DNA of 64,000 bases from Ahaetulla prasina (GCF_028640845.1 NC_080546.1:77308697-77372696), one strand, 5' to 3'; positions 32,849-45,371 are shown, counted from the first letter of the stretch. Notes: generated from the letters alone by a model not told the origin. Numbers and translations: made by a program.

Positions 32849-33797
32849 GAAGTACAGTTTGACTAACATGCTCTGATAATGGAGCAAACAAATGGGAAAA
32901 AAAATAAAATCAATAACTACAAAGTTACTTTCCGATAACAGCAGGAAAAATTTGACAATTCTTCAGTGAAATTGCTACTTGCAAATGGAAATCATTAGAC
33001 TCTTCGGTCCACAATTTGACCCATATTTTCTTGAGTATAAATGTCACTTTTGTGTGATTTTTATCAAGTTTCATTGCTACCTAACTGCATTTATATCCCA
33101 CTTTTTTCATGCACATGGTGGGCATTGCTCCTTTCCAGTTCTATCAATAGTATTACCATGGGATGTCCCTTAACAGGACATTATGGTGGGTGGTTAAACA
33201 TTAAATATAAAAAACAATTTAAAGAAAACAATTAAAATATTGAGTTTACTTTAGAAAGGAATATATGAATTCCCTTAACCAAACATGAAGTAGGCCGTAC
33301 AGTACAGCATCTTATATTTTACTCATTTTTTAAATTTTAATTAATTTCAGTCAATCTATGACTTTTAGTTAACCTACAATTTTACCTTTGGGAGTCCTGA
33401 AAGAACAGATGAGGGATAAATCATCATGGGGAAAAAAAAATCTTTCTATGTGGTTGCTAGGAGTTGAAAATGATTTGATGGTATGTAATCAATCACAACT
33501 TTTTAATATTTTTTTCTAGTTTTATAGATTTACTGAACCAACTTTTAACTGTTTCATTACTGCCTTTACTGGTTCTTCGTGTAGACTATTTTGTGTTATA
33601 ATTAGTCAGTTCCACATGCTAGGCACGGACTAAAATAAAGATGATGTGCTATAAAATATAATTTAATTCATTAATTCAGTTAATCAGGGCTGCTGCTGGT
33701 AAAATATAGGTATAACTTCTGAGGGAAGCCTGATTTTAAAATCCAAGGTTATTCTCTGGTGAGATCTATTTTGAGTCACAACTCTGACTTTTACAAG
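32849..33797. other. No recognisable feature
   Basis: Nothing supported. Confidence 0.4.
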
Positions 33798-33960
33798 TTC
33801 TCTCTCTCCCTCTCTCTCTCTCCCCCCCCTCTCATCTATCTCTATCTCTTTTTCCTGACTATTAACCCTTTTCTTCCCTTCCCTTCCCTTCTCTCTTCTC
33901 CTTCCCTCTCCTTTCCCCTCCTCACTTCCTCTCTCCTCTCCCCTTCCTTCTCTTTCCTAT
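33798..33960. repeat. Long polypyrimidine tract
   Basis: About 160 bp almost purely C and T on the plus strand ((CT)n, then CCCTTCCCTT-like units), with few purines. Such tracts can form triplex DNA and are mutable. Open frames here are low-complexity artefacts. Confidence 0.9.
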
Positions 33961-34278
33961 TTGTTCATCTATTATTTATTTACTTACATCATTATTTATT
34001 CCCACATCCTCAATGCCTTTCCCCTCATCCTCTCCTCTGTGATGCCTCCCCTCTTGGCTAATCTCCCTCAGTCTTTTCTGTATATATTTATTTCCTGCCC
34101 TTTCCTTCTTCCTGTCCTCCTTTGCTACGTCAAAAAGATTCCTTCCCAACAAATGCAAACAATGATACTTTGTGGATGACACTATTAATTACATTGGGCA
34201 TTAGGGATCTGGAATACTAACTTAAGGCAGTACTGTAATTAACACTTCTGGAAACTCTACACTTCAGGAAACTCTACA
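33961..34278. other. No recognisable feature
   Basis: Still C/T-biased, no gene. Confidence 0.4.
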
Positions 34279-35200
34279 CATAATAGTGATAGCACTTAGA
34301 CTTATATACTGCTTTACAGTGCTTTACAGCCCTGTCTAAACAGTTTATAGAGCCAGCATATTATTATTTATTATTTATTTATTTTGTCACAACAATATAT
34401 GTAGGTATCATACAAAAAGATTATATAGTATATAAACACTTATATGAGTAAATATAAGGAGGTATAAGCATATATATATAGGAAGAAGAAAAGAAAAACA
34501 ATAGGACAGGAACGGTAGGCACGTTTGTGCGCTTATGCACGCCCCTTATGGTCCTCTTAGGAATGGGGTGAGGTCAATAGTAGAAAGTTTTTGGTTAAAG
34601 CTTTTAGGATTATGAGAAGAGACCACAGAGTCAGGTAAAGTATTCCAAGCACTGATGATTCTGTTACAGAAGTCATATTTTCTGCAATCTAGATTAAAGC
34701 GGTTGACATTAAGTTTAAATCTATTAGTTGCTCTAGTATTATTGCAATTAAAGCTGAAGTAGTCTTTGACAGGAAGGACATTACAATAGATGATTCTGTG
34801 AGTTAAACTTAGGTCTTGTCGAAGGCGACGGAGTTCCAAGTTTTCTAAGCCTAGGATTTCAAGTCTGGTGGGATAAGGTATTTTATTGTTTTCAGAGGAA
34901 TGGAGAACTCTTCTTGTAAAATATTTCTGGACACGTTCAATTGTATTGATGTCAGAGATGTGGTGAGGGTTCCAAACAGGCGAGCTGTATTCTAGAATTG
35001 GTCTAGCAAATGTTTTATATGCTCTGGTTAGTAGTGTGGTGTTTTTGGAAAAGAAGCTACGCAAGATTAGGTTTACAACTCTTAGAGCTTTTTTTGCTAT
35101 GTAGTTGCAGTGGGCTTTGGCACTTAGATCATTTGACATGAAAACTCCAATTGCCCCCAACAATTTGGGTCTTCATTTTACCCACCTCAGGCTGAGTCAA
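34279..35200 (-). mobile_element. tRNA-derived SINE split by a LINE
   Basis: The SINE's 3' half is at 34279-34359 and its continuation (TTGCCCCCAACAATTTGGGT) at 35152-35200. The parts join exactly as in the intact copies at 1929 and 32698, so the LINE between them inserted into the SINE. Confidence 0.88.
34360..35151 (-). mobile_element. Non-LTR retrotransposon 3' end with open reverse-transcriptase tail
   Basis: On the minus strand about 200 codons are open (stop at 34546), encoding the C-terminal reverse-transcriptase region: AYKTFARPILEYSSPVWNPH, TIERVQKYFTRRV, a LELRRLRQDLSLTHRIIYC segment and AWNTLPDSVV near the end. A 3' UTR and a (TTTA)n tail (reverse) follow. The palm domain is missing through 5' truncation. 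I place it in the Jockey/CR1 superfamily without a family name. Decayed relatives are at 11790 and 61005. Confidence 0.85.
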
Positions 35201-35949
35201 CCTTGACTCATTAGGTACCCACTAAATAATTTAGTCTATATTCTACCTGCACTATATTCACAGTCACTGCTATTCACAATTAACTGAAGTTCCCAATGAT
35301 ATTAGTAAGAGTAAGGCAATTCCACATTGCAGCATAATCTGGGTTCTCTTCCATTATGTTCCCTTCTGTTTCTTAAGACAACCTCTGAAATTCCAGATTG
35401 GGATGCAACTGGTTGACATTGGGTTGGGCTGGTGCTCAGTGTAGATTATGGCTGATTGGTCATTCCTCCGATTCATGTTCTCCCCATTTGTGCTGCAGGC
35501 AAGACACACTAGCTGGCTTCTGTGTAGACCAGTCTACCAATGCTGTTTTTCCTTTTAGAGATTATTCATGTCTCACTTTTGCTTTGTTTTACTTTCCAGA
35601 TGTTTACACACCTCCTTACCACATTGCCTCCTTTGACATTAGCCTCTTATCACATTATCTGCTTTGACATTACAGCAGAGCCTTTTCCCAGCCCCCTTAA
35701 GGCACCAACATTGCTCTGATCCCATAATCAAATCAAAAGAGAATGACATGTGGTGTTTTCATTCCTACATTCTTCGCAAGTTTATTAAAACTTTGCAGCA
35801 AAGAAGGGCTGCTCATTCAATTTAGTAGAACTAAGGTACAACATTTCTATGTTGCAACTTAATATTTTTTTTAAAGGAAAAGTGGGGGGAAGAGTGCTTT
35901 GCAGAACTGTAAACTGGAAAAGTAGAAAACCAAAGAGAGCATAAACCGA
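35201..35949. other. No recognisable feature
   Basis: Nothing supported. Confidence 0.4.
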
Positions 35950-36112
35950 AGGTGCTTTTTCAAAAGGCAACTGAACTTTGTTTTTCATGAGCAGACATTT
36001 TGCTTCTCATCCAAGAAGCTTCTTCAATTCTGAAGTAAGGAAGCTTCTTGGATGAGAAGTGAAACGTCTTCAAGAAAATACAAAGTCCAGTTGCCTTTTG
36101 AAAAAGCAGCTT
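35950..36112. mobile_element. Palindromic family A element (no spacer)
   Basis: Two arms of about 75 bp (TTCAAAAGGCAACTGAACTT at the left; AGTCCAGTTGCCTTTTGAAA at the right) meet near 36025 with almost no spacer. Both arms retain the GCTTCT/AGAAGC hairpin; the left GAAA has become CAAA and the right CTGANGA box is disrupted. Confidence 0.65.
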
Positions 36113-36648
36113 CAGGAGGACAGAATGAGACGAGAATGAGAATCTCCATTTGTCTAATCTGAGCAAAACTGAAAAGATGGTCAGAATGCAAAGGTTGAAT
36201 GAAACTTGAACTTGTAAAAGTGAGGACAGTTCATTGATTTAACTGATCATCAGTGTATCAACAACAGCACAGAAAAAAACAGATGCCCAGGGCAGTGACC
36301 ACTGGAAGAAATGGATATGCCAGGCTATTGATATGCAGCCCCAGATCAATCGAATGTGGGGTTGCTAATAGATGAGTACATTTCTTTTGAGTATTAAACA
36401 CCAGAAAACAGAAAATTAAAGCTGGAAAACACATGTGGAAAGTACATTTGCAATGGGTTAGGAGAGGGAAGAGGAAAATGTCTATTTTTGCATCCCAAGA
36501 GTGGGTGGCTCATACTGGTAATGGGCCAAAAATCTTCCCAATGTCTGAATTTAACCTGATTGAGCTCAGCCTGTTCAAATATGTTTGATGTTGCAAAAAT
36601 TATAACTGTTCATTTAAAACTGAATCCTAGCTAAGCAACAGCCACTTG
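36113..36648. other. No recognisable feature
   Basis: Nothing supported. Confidence 0.4.
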
Positions 36649-36661
36649 CAATGCAACAGTA

Positions 36662-37014
36662 AAAAGGTAAAGGTTCCCCTCGCACATAGGTGCTAGTCAT
36701 TCCTGACTCTAGGGAGTGGTGCTCATCTCTGTTTCAAAGCCGAAGAGCCAGTGCTGTCAGAAGACGTCTCCGTAGTCATGTGGCCGGCATGACTAAACAC
36801 CAAAGGCGCACGGAACGCTGTTACGTTCCCACCAAAGGTGGTTCCTATTTTTCCCCTTGCATTTTTTACGTGCTTTCAAACTGCTAGGTTGGCAGAAGCT
36901 GGGACAAGTAACGGAAGCTCACCCCATTATGCAGCACTAGGGATTCGAATCGCTGAACTGCCAATTTTTTGATCAACAAACTCAACATCTTAGCCGCTGA
37001 GCCACTGCGTCCCA
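36662..37014 (-). mobile_element. Sauria SINE
   Basis: Full-length reverse copy. Target duplication CAATGCAACAGTA (36649-36661) and CAATGCAATAGTA (37015-37027). Confidence 0.94.
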
Positions 37015-37027
37015 CAATGCAATAGTA

Positions 37028-37470
37028 GGATGCACCATATCAGTGTAACACAGAATACTACGTATTTGTTACTCTTTAAACTCTTTTTATTAGTTGTGAA
37101 GAATATGATATATTTCAGGAATCTAATTTTACAGAACCCAGTGCAAGATATGCTTCCCGAATCAGGCTCCTTTGTCGACTCAGAAGATTGCTCATTAAAA
37201 TACATAAGTTGCCTTTTTTATTACCATTGGTAGCCTTCACATAGATCAGAGGGGAAAACATTTTGTAATAAAAGGAAGATAAAAGTCTTTAAATACTCAT
37301 TGCTAATGTTGAATTGTGACTGTGATAAACCTTCACAATGCCCAATTAAAGATGAAGCATCTAACCATAAGCCCAAAATTAGCTTTAGTTTTTCTCACTT
37401 CCACATCTGGAGTTCAAAAATCTGGATAACTATGGAGTGGGCATTTGCTATATGTTAATGACAAAAGACC
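37028..37470. other. No repeat recognised; weak exon-like stretch
   Basis: An acceptor-like tract ends TTTCAG at 37118 and is followed by 41 open codons, a stop at 37242 and AATAAA at 37267. See findings; I do not call it a gene. Confidence 0.3.
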
Positions 37471-38117
37471 CCTTCATGGATTACTGCCTTGTTGTGGCGA
37501 AGGGGCTTGCGTAGCTCAATGAAGCTATGTGCTTGCCATGCAGGGACACCCAAGATAGACAGGTCATAGCAGAGAGTTCTGATAAAACGTGATCCACTGG
37601 AGAAGGAAATGGCAACCCACTCCAGTATCTTTGCCATGAAAACCCCATGGACAGTACCAAAAGGAAAAAAGATATGACGCCGGAAGATGAGCCCCTCGGG
37701 TCAGAAGGTGTCCAATATGCTACTGGGGAAGAGCGGAGGGTTGGTACTAGTAGCACCAGAAAGAGTGAAGCGACTGGGCCAAAGCCAAAAGGACACTCAG
37801 CTGTGGATTTTCTGGTGGTGAAAGGAAAGTCTGATGCTGTAAACTGCTTTTTAGAAGGCCAGATCCTGAAGATGAAACTGAAACACTTTGGCCACCTAAT
37901 GAGAAGAAAGGACTCACTGGAGAAGAGCCTAATGCTGGAAAGATTGAGGGCTAAAGAAGAATGGGACGACAGAGAACGAGGTGGCTGGATGGAGTCACTG
38001 AAGCAGTAGGCATGAGATTAAGTGGACTCCAGAGGATGGTAGAGGACAGGAAGGCCTTGAGGAACATTGTCCATGGGGTCACGATGGGTCAGACATGACT
38101 TTGCAATTAATAACAAC
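37471..38117 (+). mobile_element. BovB (RTE) LINE 3' region
   Basis: Typical BovB words in order: GGAGAAGGAAATGGCAACCC near 37600, the conserved-tail segment HFGHLMRRKDSLEKSLMLER (37890-37950), and the GGGTCAGACATGACTTTGCA end at 38086-38105. Frames are partly open (about 120 codons from 37647) but 5' truncated. BovB is the partner LINE of the Sauria SINEs and is known for horizontal transfer among vertebrates. Confidence 0.92.
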
Positions 38118-39511
38118 ATTGACAAAAGAAATCTATTGTCAGAAGTTGAAGTTCAAAATACTGAATTATGGTAATTCTATATTCACATACAAAATAGAAT
38201 TGTCCTTGATCTCAAATTGTTGTGTACTGTTAATGCTAAGAATACTATAATATTCCAAGGAGTCTTTGAACACATTCAAAGACAGTGGCGTGCATTGTTA
38301 GTTTTTAGTTCTTAAAGTACAAGGGAAAATAATTTGTGGTGAGAACAATGACTGAGTTTATTTGGCTGGAATAAAATCAAGACTCTTAAGGTGAAAGGAC
38401 AACTGATTTTGGCTCACTCAATCATTTCCTGTGAAAGTTAAAAATAACTTTTGCTGTTGGGGGGGGGAAATATGGCCTTTGTCCTTTAAGAAAAATGCTT
38501 TACAATATTGTAGGAGCAACTACACACAGTAGAAATGTCTTTGTCATGTTTATAGATTTTCCCATGTTTCCATCTTAATAACGCAACTAAACTAGGAAAA
38601 GATTTTTCAGAGATAAGCTTTCCGTAGTATGCTAGAATTGTGATTTTTGCATCGACTTATGATTTCCAATTGGGAAGTACCAACAGTTTTGTTGTCTAAA
38701 ACTCGGGAAATAGCCTCCAGTGGCTATTCACCTCAGTGATGTCATCTCATATTGTGAAAGAAAAGACTGCTGGGAGCTTGATTCAGAACTCTTAGGAGCA
38801 ATATGCAAAAGGAAATTAGCATTTTTTTTCCAGTTATCACTGAAGTATTTACTTACAGTCACCACAAAGGTTCCTTTCTGAGAGAGAAAAAATTAGCCAA
38901 TGCTTTAAGGCCAATAAACTTCATTACATTTTACTGCTACTTAGTGTTCCTGCATCCAGGAAAAAAAGGAGAAAAAGCTGAAATCTGATCATGGAGGCAG
39001 AATTTATTTTTTAGAAACACTATCTGTATACAGTGTGTATAATCACACCTGTCCCATTTATTATAGTTCACACCAGACAACAGAAACCCAGCTGGGATTA
39101 AACTGACAATTAAATATAAATTCCATGGAGCTAAGCATTTATGACAGTGAAAGATAAAACGTTCCTCGCATCGTATATCGTGTGACTGCGTTTTCATAAA
39201 TTTCTTATAAAAGGTAAGGAATTCAAGCAAGGCTGGGTAGGAATATTTAGCACAACCTGATTAAGCCACAACAATCCAGATAATTTTGATATGGCAGAAA
39301 AGGTTTCTGGTCTTACATGACAGGAATTTTGCAGCCTCAACTTGAAAACCCACATAATATCACATTTATATTATATTATTATTGAATAAAAGAACTGGAA
39401 CAGGAATTGATGGCATGAATATCTTCAAAAAGAACTAGAAATGCCTTAGCTCAGTAATTTAAATCAGCCTATCCTCAAATAATTTATCCATCTATGGTAG
39501 TATATACAGAT
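38118..39511. other. No recognisable feature
   Basis: About 1.4 kb of unique DNA. Nothing supported. Confidence 0.4.
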
Positions 39512-39829
39512 CAGAGGTGGGTTCCAGCAGGTTCTGACCAGTTCTGGAGAACTAGTAGCGGAAATTTTGTGTAGTTTGGAGAACCGGTAGTAAAAATTCT
39601 GACTGGCTCCATCCCCATCTGTTCTCTACCTCCCAAGTCCCAGCTGATTGGGAGGAAATGGAGATTTTGCAGTAACCTTCCCCTGGATTGGAGAGGGAAT
39701 GGAGATTTTACAATATCCTTCCTCTGACACGCCCACCAAACCACGCCTACCAAGCCATGCTTTGCTGGCTGAGGAACTCTGGGAGTTGAAGTCCACAAGT
39801 CTTAAAGTTGCCAAGGTTGGAGACCCTTG
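39512..39829. mobile_element. Composite of ACCGGTTC-family hAT and half a fold-back element
   Basis: The left part (CAGAGGTGGGTTCCAGCAGG...) belongs to the 1047/24754 family. From about 39757 the sequence is the right half of the fold-back family (TTTGCTGGCTGAGG...GGAGACCCTTG). The right end of the first and left half of the second are missing. Confidence 0.7.
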
Positions 39830-40891
39830 CTGTAGGCTATATAGGGAGACACTAATTATATAAGCAGTCTGAGAAAAAAATGAACAATGTCTTAACATTG
39901 GGTAACTTCACAAGGTCAAAAAAGTCCTATTGATTCCTATTCATTTATAGTAGATCAGCAGGTGATTTGAAAGTTGACTTGTGGATTATTTGGAAATATT
40001 TTATGTGGAAAACCTATTAAGCAGGTTTACTGGTTAGCCTTTTTTAACTTGTAAAAATTGAGACAACACAAAACTCCCAGTTTAATCTTTGAAAGGGGAA
40101 AAAAAACTATGTTCTGTTTTAAAATCCTTTCATATAGAATTTTCTCCCTTAAAAAGTTAAAAAAAATTAGCAAGAATAGAAATACATTTATTTTACCTGC
40201 TACAAACTCAGAGAGCACCAAGGACCCCTCATTTCAACCCTGAGCTACAAATATTCTATTTTATTGGTATACTACCCACTGTACAGTGTGATGTAACACT
40301 CTACTAACAAAATATTTGCTGAGTAGCCTATCAAAGTCACTTTGAATATAATATGCATAAACAATTTTCAGGGGTTTAGGCTCATTTTTTTATTTTGTTC
40401 TTTCATTCTCGTGTTACAAATACAATGTCAGGAACCCTGGATCTGAGTTCTTGATCCCTTAGAAATATATAGTCAAGTATATCATTATACTAGCATATCA
40501 TCTTTTTGATCTTCTTTGTCAACATCTGTAGGCTGCAGACTGAGCTGGATAAGATAAAAAAACTCAACCATATTGTTCTCCATGCATTTTTTTTTCCAAA
40601 ACCAAGTGAAAGTAAAACACATCACAAGCTGTATTGTGTACCTAGGTTATTTTTTCAGATGGAGCCCCAAAACAGTGTAATTACATAGCTACATTTAGAA
40701 ATGTTAATTACTATAAAGAGTAAGAGGTTCAAGGACTTTATGATATAATTCTACTTTGTAATTTGGGCCCTATAATAGACCTAGAGCTGGAATAACTTCA
40801 AGATCTTGATGTATTTCTTCTTCTTGTAAACACATGTGATGACACCTTGTCATTACCAAGTCACATCATTATGTATCAGCAATGTGGTACC
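39830..40891. other. No recognisable feature
   Basis: Nothing supported. Confidence 0.4.
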
Positions 40892-41645
40892 TAGAATACA
40901 ATAGAATAGAATAGAATAGAATTCTTTATTGGCCAAGTGTGATTGGACACACAAGGAATTTGTCTTGGTGCATATGCTGTCAGTGTACATAAAAAGAAAA
41001 TATACCTTCATCAAGGTACAACACTTACAACACTTAATGATAGTCATAGGCTACAATTAAGCAATCATGAAACAATCAGTATCAGTATAAATTGTGAGGA
41101 TACAAGCAACAAAGTTACGTCATAAGAAGAAGGAGATGGGTGATGGGAACGATGAGAAGATTAATAGTAGTGCAGATTTAGTAAATGGTTTGACAGTATT
41201 GAGGGAATTATTTGTTTAGCAGAGTGATGGCATTCGGGGGAAAAGTGTTCTTGTATCTAGTTGTTCTGATGTGCAGTGCTCTATAGCGTCGTTTTGAGGA
41301 TAGGAGTTGAAACAGTTTATGTCCAGGATGTGAGGGATCTGTAAATATTTTCACAGCCCACTTTTTGACTTGTGCAGTATACAGGTCCTCAATGGAAGGC
41401 AGGTTGGTAACCATTGTTTTTTCTGCAGTTCTAATTATCCTCTGAAGTCTGTGTCTGTCTTGTTGGGTTGCAGAACCAAACCAGACAGTTATAGAGGTGC
41501 AGATGACAGATTCAATAATTCCTCTGTAGAACTGGATCAGCAGCTCCTTGGGCAGTTTGAGCTTTCTGCGTTGGCGCAGAAAGAACACTCTTGTTGTCCT
41601 TTTTTGATGACGTTTTTGATGTTAGCTGTCCATTTTAGATCTCTA
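40892..41645 (-). mobile_element. Snake1-type LINE with partly open reverse-transcriptase tail
   Basis: Minus-strand LINE with (AATAG)n at its 3' end (40892-40922). A 126-codon frame at 41208-41588 encodes the C-terminal segment (FYRGIIESVICTSITVWFGS, DRHRLQRIIRTAEK, LPSIEDLYTAQVKKWA). 5' truncated. Confidence 0.9.
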
Positions 41646-42282
41646 GTATAGTACTATAAGATCACACCATGACTTTAAGTAAAATAAAACTTGACAGTAT
41701 ATCCTTTTGTTGAGGATTTCATTCCCACAGACTTTATACAAGAGAGTTTGAAGAGTGAGACAAGGCCAGGATCAAAATTGTATGAGGAACATATTGATTC
41801 TTTTGCTTTTAAAAAAAGCATTTTCTTCCACTTTTCTGACTCTCTTTAGTACAAAAGGCTAGAAAAGGGGCAGATCATCATTCCTTTCAGAAGTCTGCTA
41901 TGTACAGAACATTGTGAAAGTATGGTTTAAGTACCTGATGAGTTCATGTATAAAAACAAAGGGGTTGCAGAAGGAATGCATTTATTGCTTAGAGAATGTG
42001 AAAAGCAAATGTAACATATTGCTCTGTAATCTACGTACTACTAGAGCTGTTGTTGTCATGACCTTTAACTGGGAGTAACAGCGCATCATAGGCCAACAAT
42101 TTTTGAACCAGACTACCTTAAATGGGCTATCTTACAGAATGTGTCCAAAAACTGAGACTCATGACTCAGGAGGAAATGGGAATTTAGGAAAGTTGTGGTT
42201 GCTCCAGCTCTACTGGCTGTTGCTGCAGTCATGTAAGTATCATGCTCAACGTTACTGACAGTTTAAATAAATATACAGAAAA
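41646..42282. other. No recognisable feature
   Basis: Nothing supported. Confidence 0.4.
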
Positions 42283-42935
42283 GCAGAGCTGTAGGTCTTT
42301 TAGTCCAATTCCCTGCTCAAGCAGGAGACATTATAGACATGACTGTCCAATCTCTTTTTTAAAAGCCGCCAGCGATAGAGCACCCACAACTTCTGAAGGC
42401 AAGCCATTCCACTGTTTTTTTGTTCTTACTTTCAGGAAAGTTCTCCTTAGTTCTAGATTGCTTCTCTCCTTGATTACTTTTCATTCGTTGCTTCTTCTCC
42501 TGCCTCCTGATGCTTTGGGAAATAGGTTGACCCCCTCTTCTTTGTGGCAGCCCCTCAAATATTGGAATACTGCTATCTTGTAGCCCCTTGTCCTTCTTTT
42601 CACTTGACTAGAAATATCCAATTCCTGCAACCATTCTTCATCTGTTTTAGCCTCTTTGTTGCTCTTCATTGCAATCTTTCCAGAGTCTCAACGTCTTTTT
42701 TATATTGTGACGAAAACTGGATGCACTTACCAAGGCCTTATAAAGCAGTATTAATACTTCACGTGATTCTGATTCTATCCATCTGTTAATGCAGTTTAGG
42801 ACTACATTGGCTTTTGGGGCAGCTGCAGCACCAAGATCCCTCTTGCGGTTGCTGCTATTGAGCCAAGTTTCACCTAATCTGTACCTGTACATTTGATTTT
42901 TCTTGCCTAAGTGTAAAACAGGTTTACACTTATTA
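42283..42935 (-). mobile_element. CR1 LINE 3' part, decayed
   Basis: Reversed CR1 with the same segments as 59395 (WLQELDIS, RTRGYKIAVFQYLRGC), several frameshifts, and extension further 5' (RYRLGETWLNSSNR) than the other copies. Confidence 0.88.
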
Positions 42936-43165
42936 TTACAGTTTCCCAGTCAGTCTTGCAAACCCTCCCCACACAACAGCAACCATTTACCTGCTTGGAG
43001 GTAAACAGAATGGGAAGGAGCTGGGAGGTGAGAGGAGGGGAAGGGATTTTAGATGTTCTCTGCCAATTCCCCACAAGAAACTCAATGGGGAAGCCAGCAG
43101 GAAGTCAGAAGTCACTCTTGCTGCCACTGGTTTTTGCACACCCGTGGATATTCTGTTTCTTTGTT

Positions 43166-43682
43166 AGGTAACAAAATAGATTTTTTTTTATTGGCCAAGT
43201 GTGATTGGACACACAAGGAATTTGTCTTTGGTGCATACGCTCTCAGTATAGATAAAAGAAAAGATACGTTTAACAAGAATTCTGAGGTACAACACTTAAT
43301 GATAGTCATAGGGTACAAATAAGCAATCAGGAAACAATCAATATCAATATAAATCATAAGGATGCAAGCAACAAAGTTACAGTTGTACAATCATAAGTGG
43401 AAGGAGATGGGTGATGGGAACGATGAGAAGATTAATAGTAGTGCAGACTTAGTAAACAGTTTGACAGAGTTTAGGGAATTATTTGTTTACTAGAGTGATG
43501 GCATTCAGGGAAAAACTGTTCTTGTGTCTAGTTGTTCTGGTGAGCAGTGCTCTGTAGCGTTGTTTTGAGGGTAGGAGTTGAAACAGTTTATGTCCTGGAT
43601 GTGAGGGGTCTGTAAATATTTTCACAGCCCTCTTTTTGATTCGTGCAGTATACAGGTCCTCAATGGCAGGCAGGTTGGTAGC
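43166..43682 (-). mobile_element. Snake1-type LINE without pentanucleotide tail
   Basis: TTTATTGGCCAAGTGTGATT at the left and homology to 40892/47061 up to GGCAGGTTGGTAG. Only ATAGA followed by a T run replaces the (AATAG)n. Confidence 0.85.
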
Positions 43683-44863
43683 CTTCTAAATGATCTGAAA
43701 TTATGTTCCAAAATGGAACAAGTTGTCTAGTCCCATCTAAATTAAGATAAAAAGCAAAAGAGAAAGTTTTGGGTTGGCTTGGACAAAGAACTTTTTTATT
43801 GTCCCCTAATTTAAAAGAAGAAGACATCAAGCAAGCTATTAGGAGGAACAAATTCTATTTTTAAAAAAATTGTGGGGGGGGGGAACAAATTCTGAAAACA
43901 TAATATTCAACTTTGATAGACTATTCTTACCTGCCTTCACCTCTAAATTATTCCGTACAAATCCCATTATTTGCTTTCTGTTATATGCCTCCTGTTGAGT
44001 TCTTTTTTTCTTTTTTTGTTTTTTGGTATTCACAACTTTTCCTCTGCCCTAAATAGCAAAACAGCCCTGAATCCATGGGAAAATTACTAGTAGCTGGTCT
44101 GGGAGAATTTATTTTATAAAGCCAGGGGCGGGAGAGAAGAAGTTTAAATTTCATGTGAATAAACTGCTCTTCAGTTCCAAGGGCTCCTGTAAGTAGACTG
44201 TCTCAATTAAATTACACTGCAGTGGAATTTGCTAAGCAGAAAGCTAATCCATGGTCCTTTAAAAGAAAAAGGATCCAGTAATTAGCTCTCAAAGGACTCG
44301 GCTTGTTATTTTACAACTGAGAAGAAAGCATAGAAGAGAATTTATTTATTGATCTAACGATCTGATAAATCAAGGAAGAGAGCAGAGTTGTGGAATCTTT
44401 TTGAATAGACCACCTCCTGCTCCAGATGAGGTCAACACCCCCACTCAATTTCCTGTCCCAGAATTTGGAGAAAGTCTGGTAAACATAAAGCTGAACAGGA
44501 TTTAAAAGTCTCCAGAGAGACTTTTGTGGAAGTGGGTGGCATTTGAAGGAATGGATCTTTTGTTAAGTAGAGTTCTCAAGGAGGGAGAGAAGAGTAAGAG
44601 AAAGAAAAGAAAAGAAAAGGGAAGAAGACTACACAAAGATGGATTGTATTTAACATACTGATTTAAAGTTTGGCAACAGTAGGATGTACAGGAGCAATCA
44701 TTTCCAGCCCCATGCTGGCACTTCCTCTTCGTATAAGAAATACGCTGCTGAATTAGCATCCAACTTCCAAACCGAGATTTTCCATGTAGTGCACTCTGTG
44801 AATAGAGTTCTTGGGTTGAACAAAGATTAATTTTTTTTGGCACAATATTTACATCATCTATAT
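43683..44863. other. No gene; purine-rich run
   Basis: A GAAA/GGGA-rich run at 44578-44625. Otherwise unique DNA. Confidence 0.4.
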
Positions 44864-45371
44864 CAGGGATAGTCAACCTTTTTATACCTACCGCCCACTT
44901 TTGTATCTCTGTTAGTAGTAAAATTTTCTAACCGCCCACCGGTTCCACAGTAATGTGCTGTGTATCGTCGTCTGTGTATGCCTCTTGCACATCGTGGATT
45001 GGGTTGTGGGGGGCGCCGGCTACCAGCTCTGCTTGTCTGTTACAGCTGGGTGGTGTGGGGGAGATGCGCGAGCAATTCTGGGATGAGGCTCTTTTGTTTG
45101 CAGTCGCACTATAGCGCCATTTAGTTTCACTTATGTAACGTGAACTAAACTTATGCGCGAGCGATACAAATAGTATATTTTCAGAAATTTAAATTGTCAC
45201 GGGGAATTTTATGAAAACCTAATGAAAATGTTTTTAAATAATGCTTTTTTTAAAAAGTCAATTAAATTAAACAAAAGGAAAGTGTTTCAGTATCGGACAA
45301 AAGCCCTACCGCCCACCATGAAAGCTGGAACGCCCACTAGTGGGCGGTAGGGACCAGGTTGACTACCACTG
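44864..45371. mobile_element. Non-autonomous hAT element (508 bp)
   Basis: CAGGGATAGTCAACCTTTTT start and GGTTGACTACCACTG end, with CCGCCCAC/GTGGGCGG just inside, and exact target duplication ATCTATAT (44856-44863, 45372-45379). No transposase frame. Confidence 0.95.

Noticed and set aside
33759..34061. Ser/Leu/Pro-rich 100-codon frame
   Set aside because: Translation of a polypyrimidine tract with no splice or family evidence.
35398..35667. Plus-strand 89-codon Cys-rich frame
   Set aside because: No splice signals or homologous motif; not reproducible in any other reading.
40534..40620. Short coiled-coil exon (LQTELDKIKKLNHIVLHA) after a TGTAG acceptor
   Set aside because: No donor, runs into a T homopolymer, and no phase partner. 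Probably chance.
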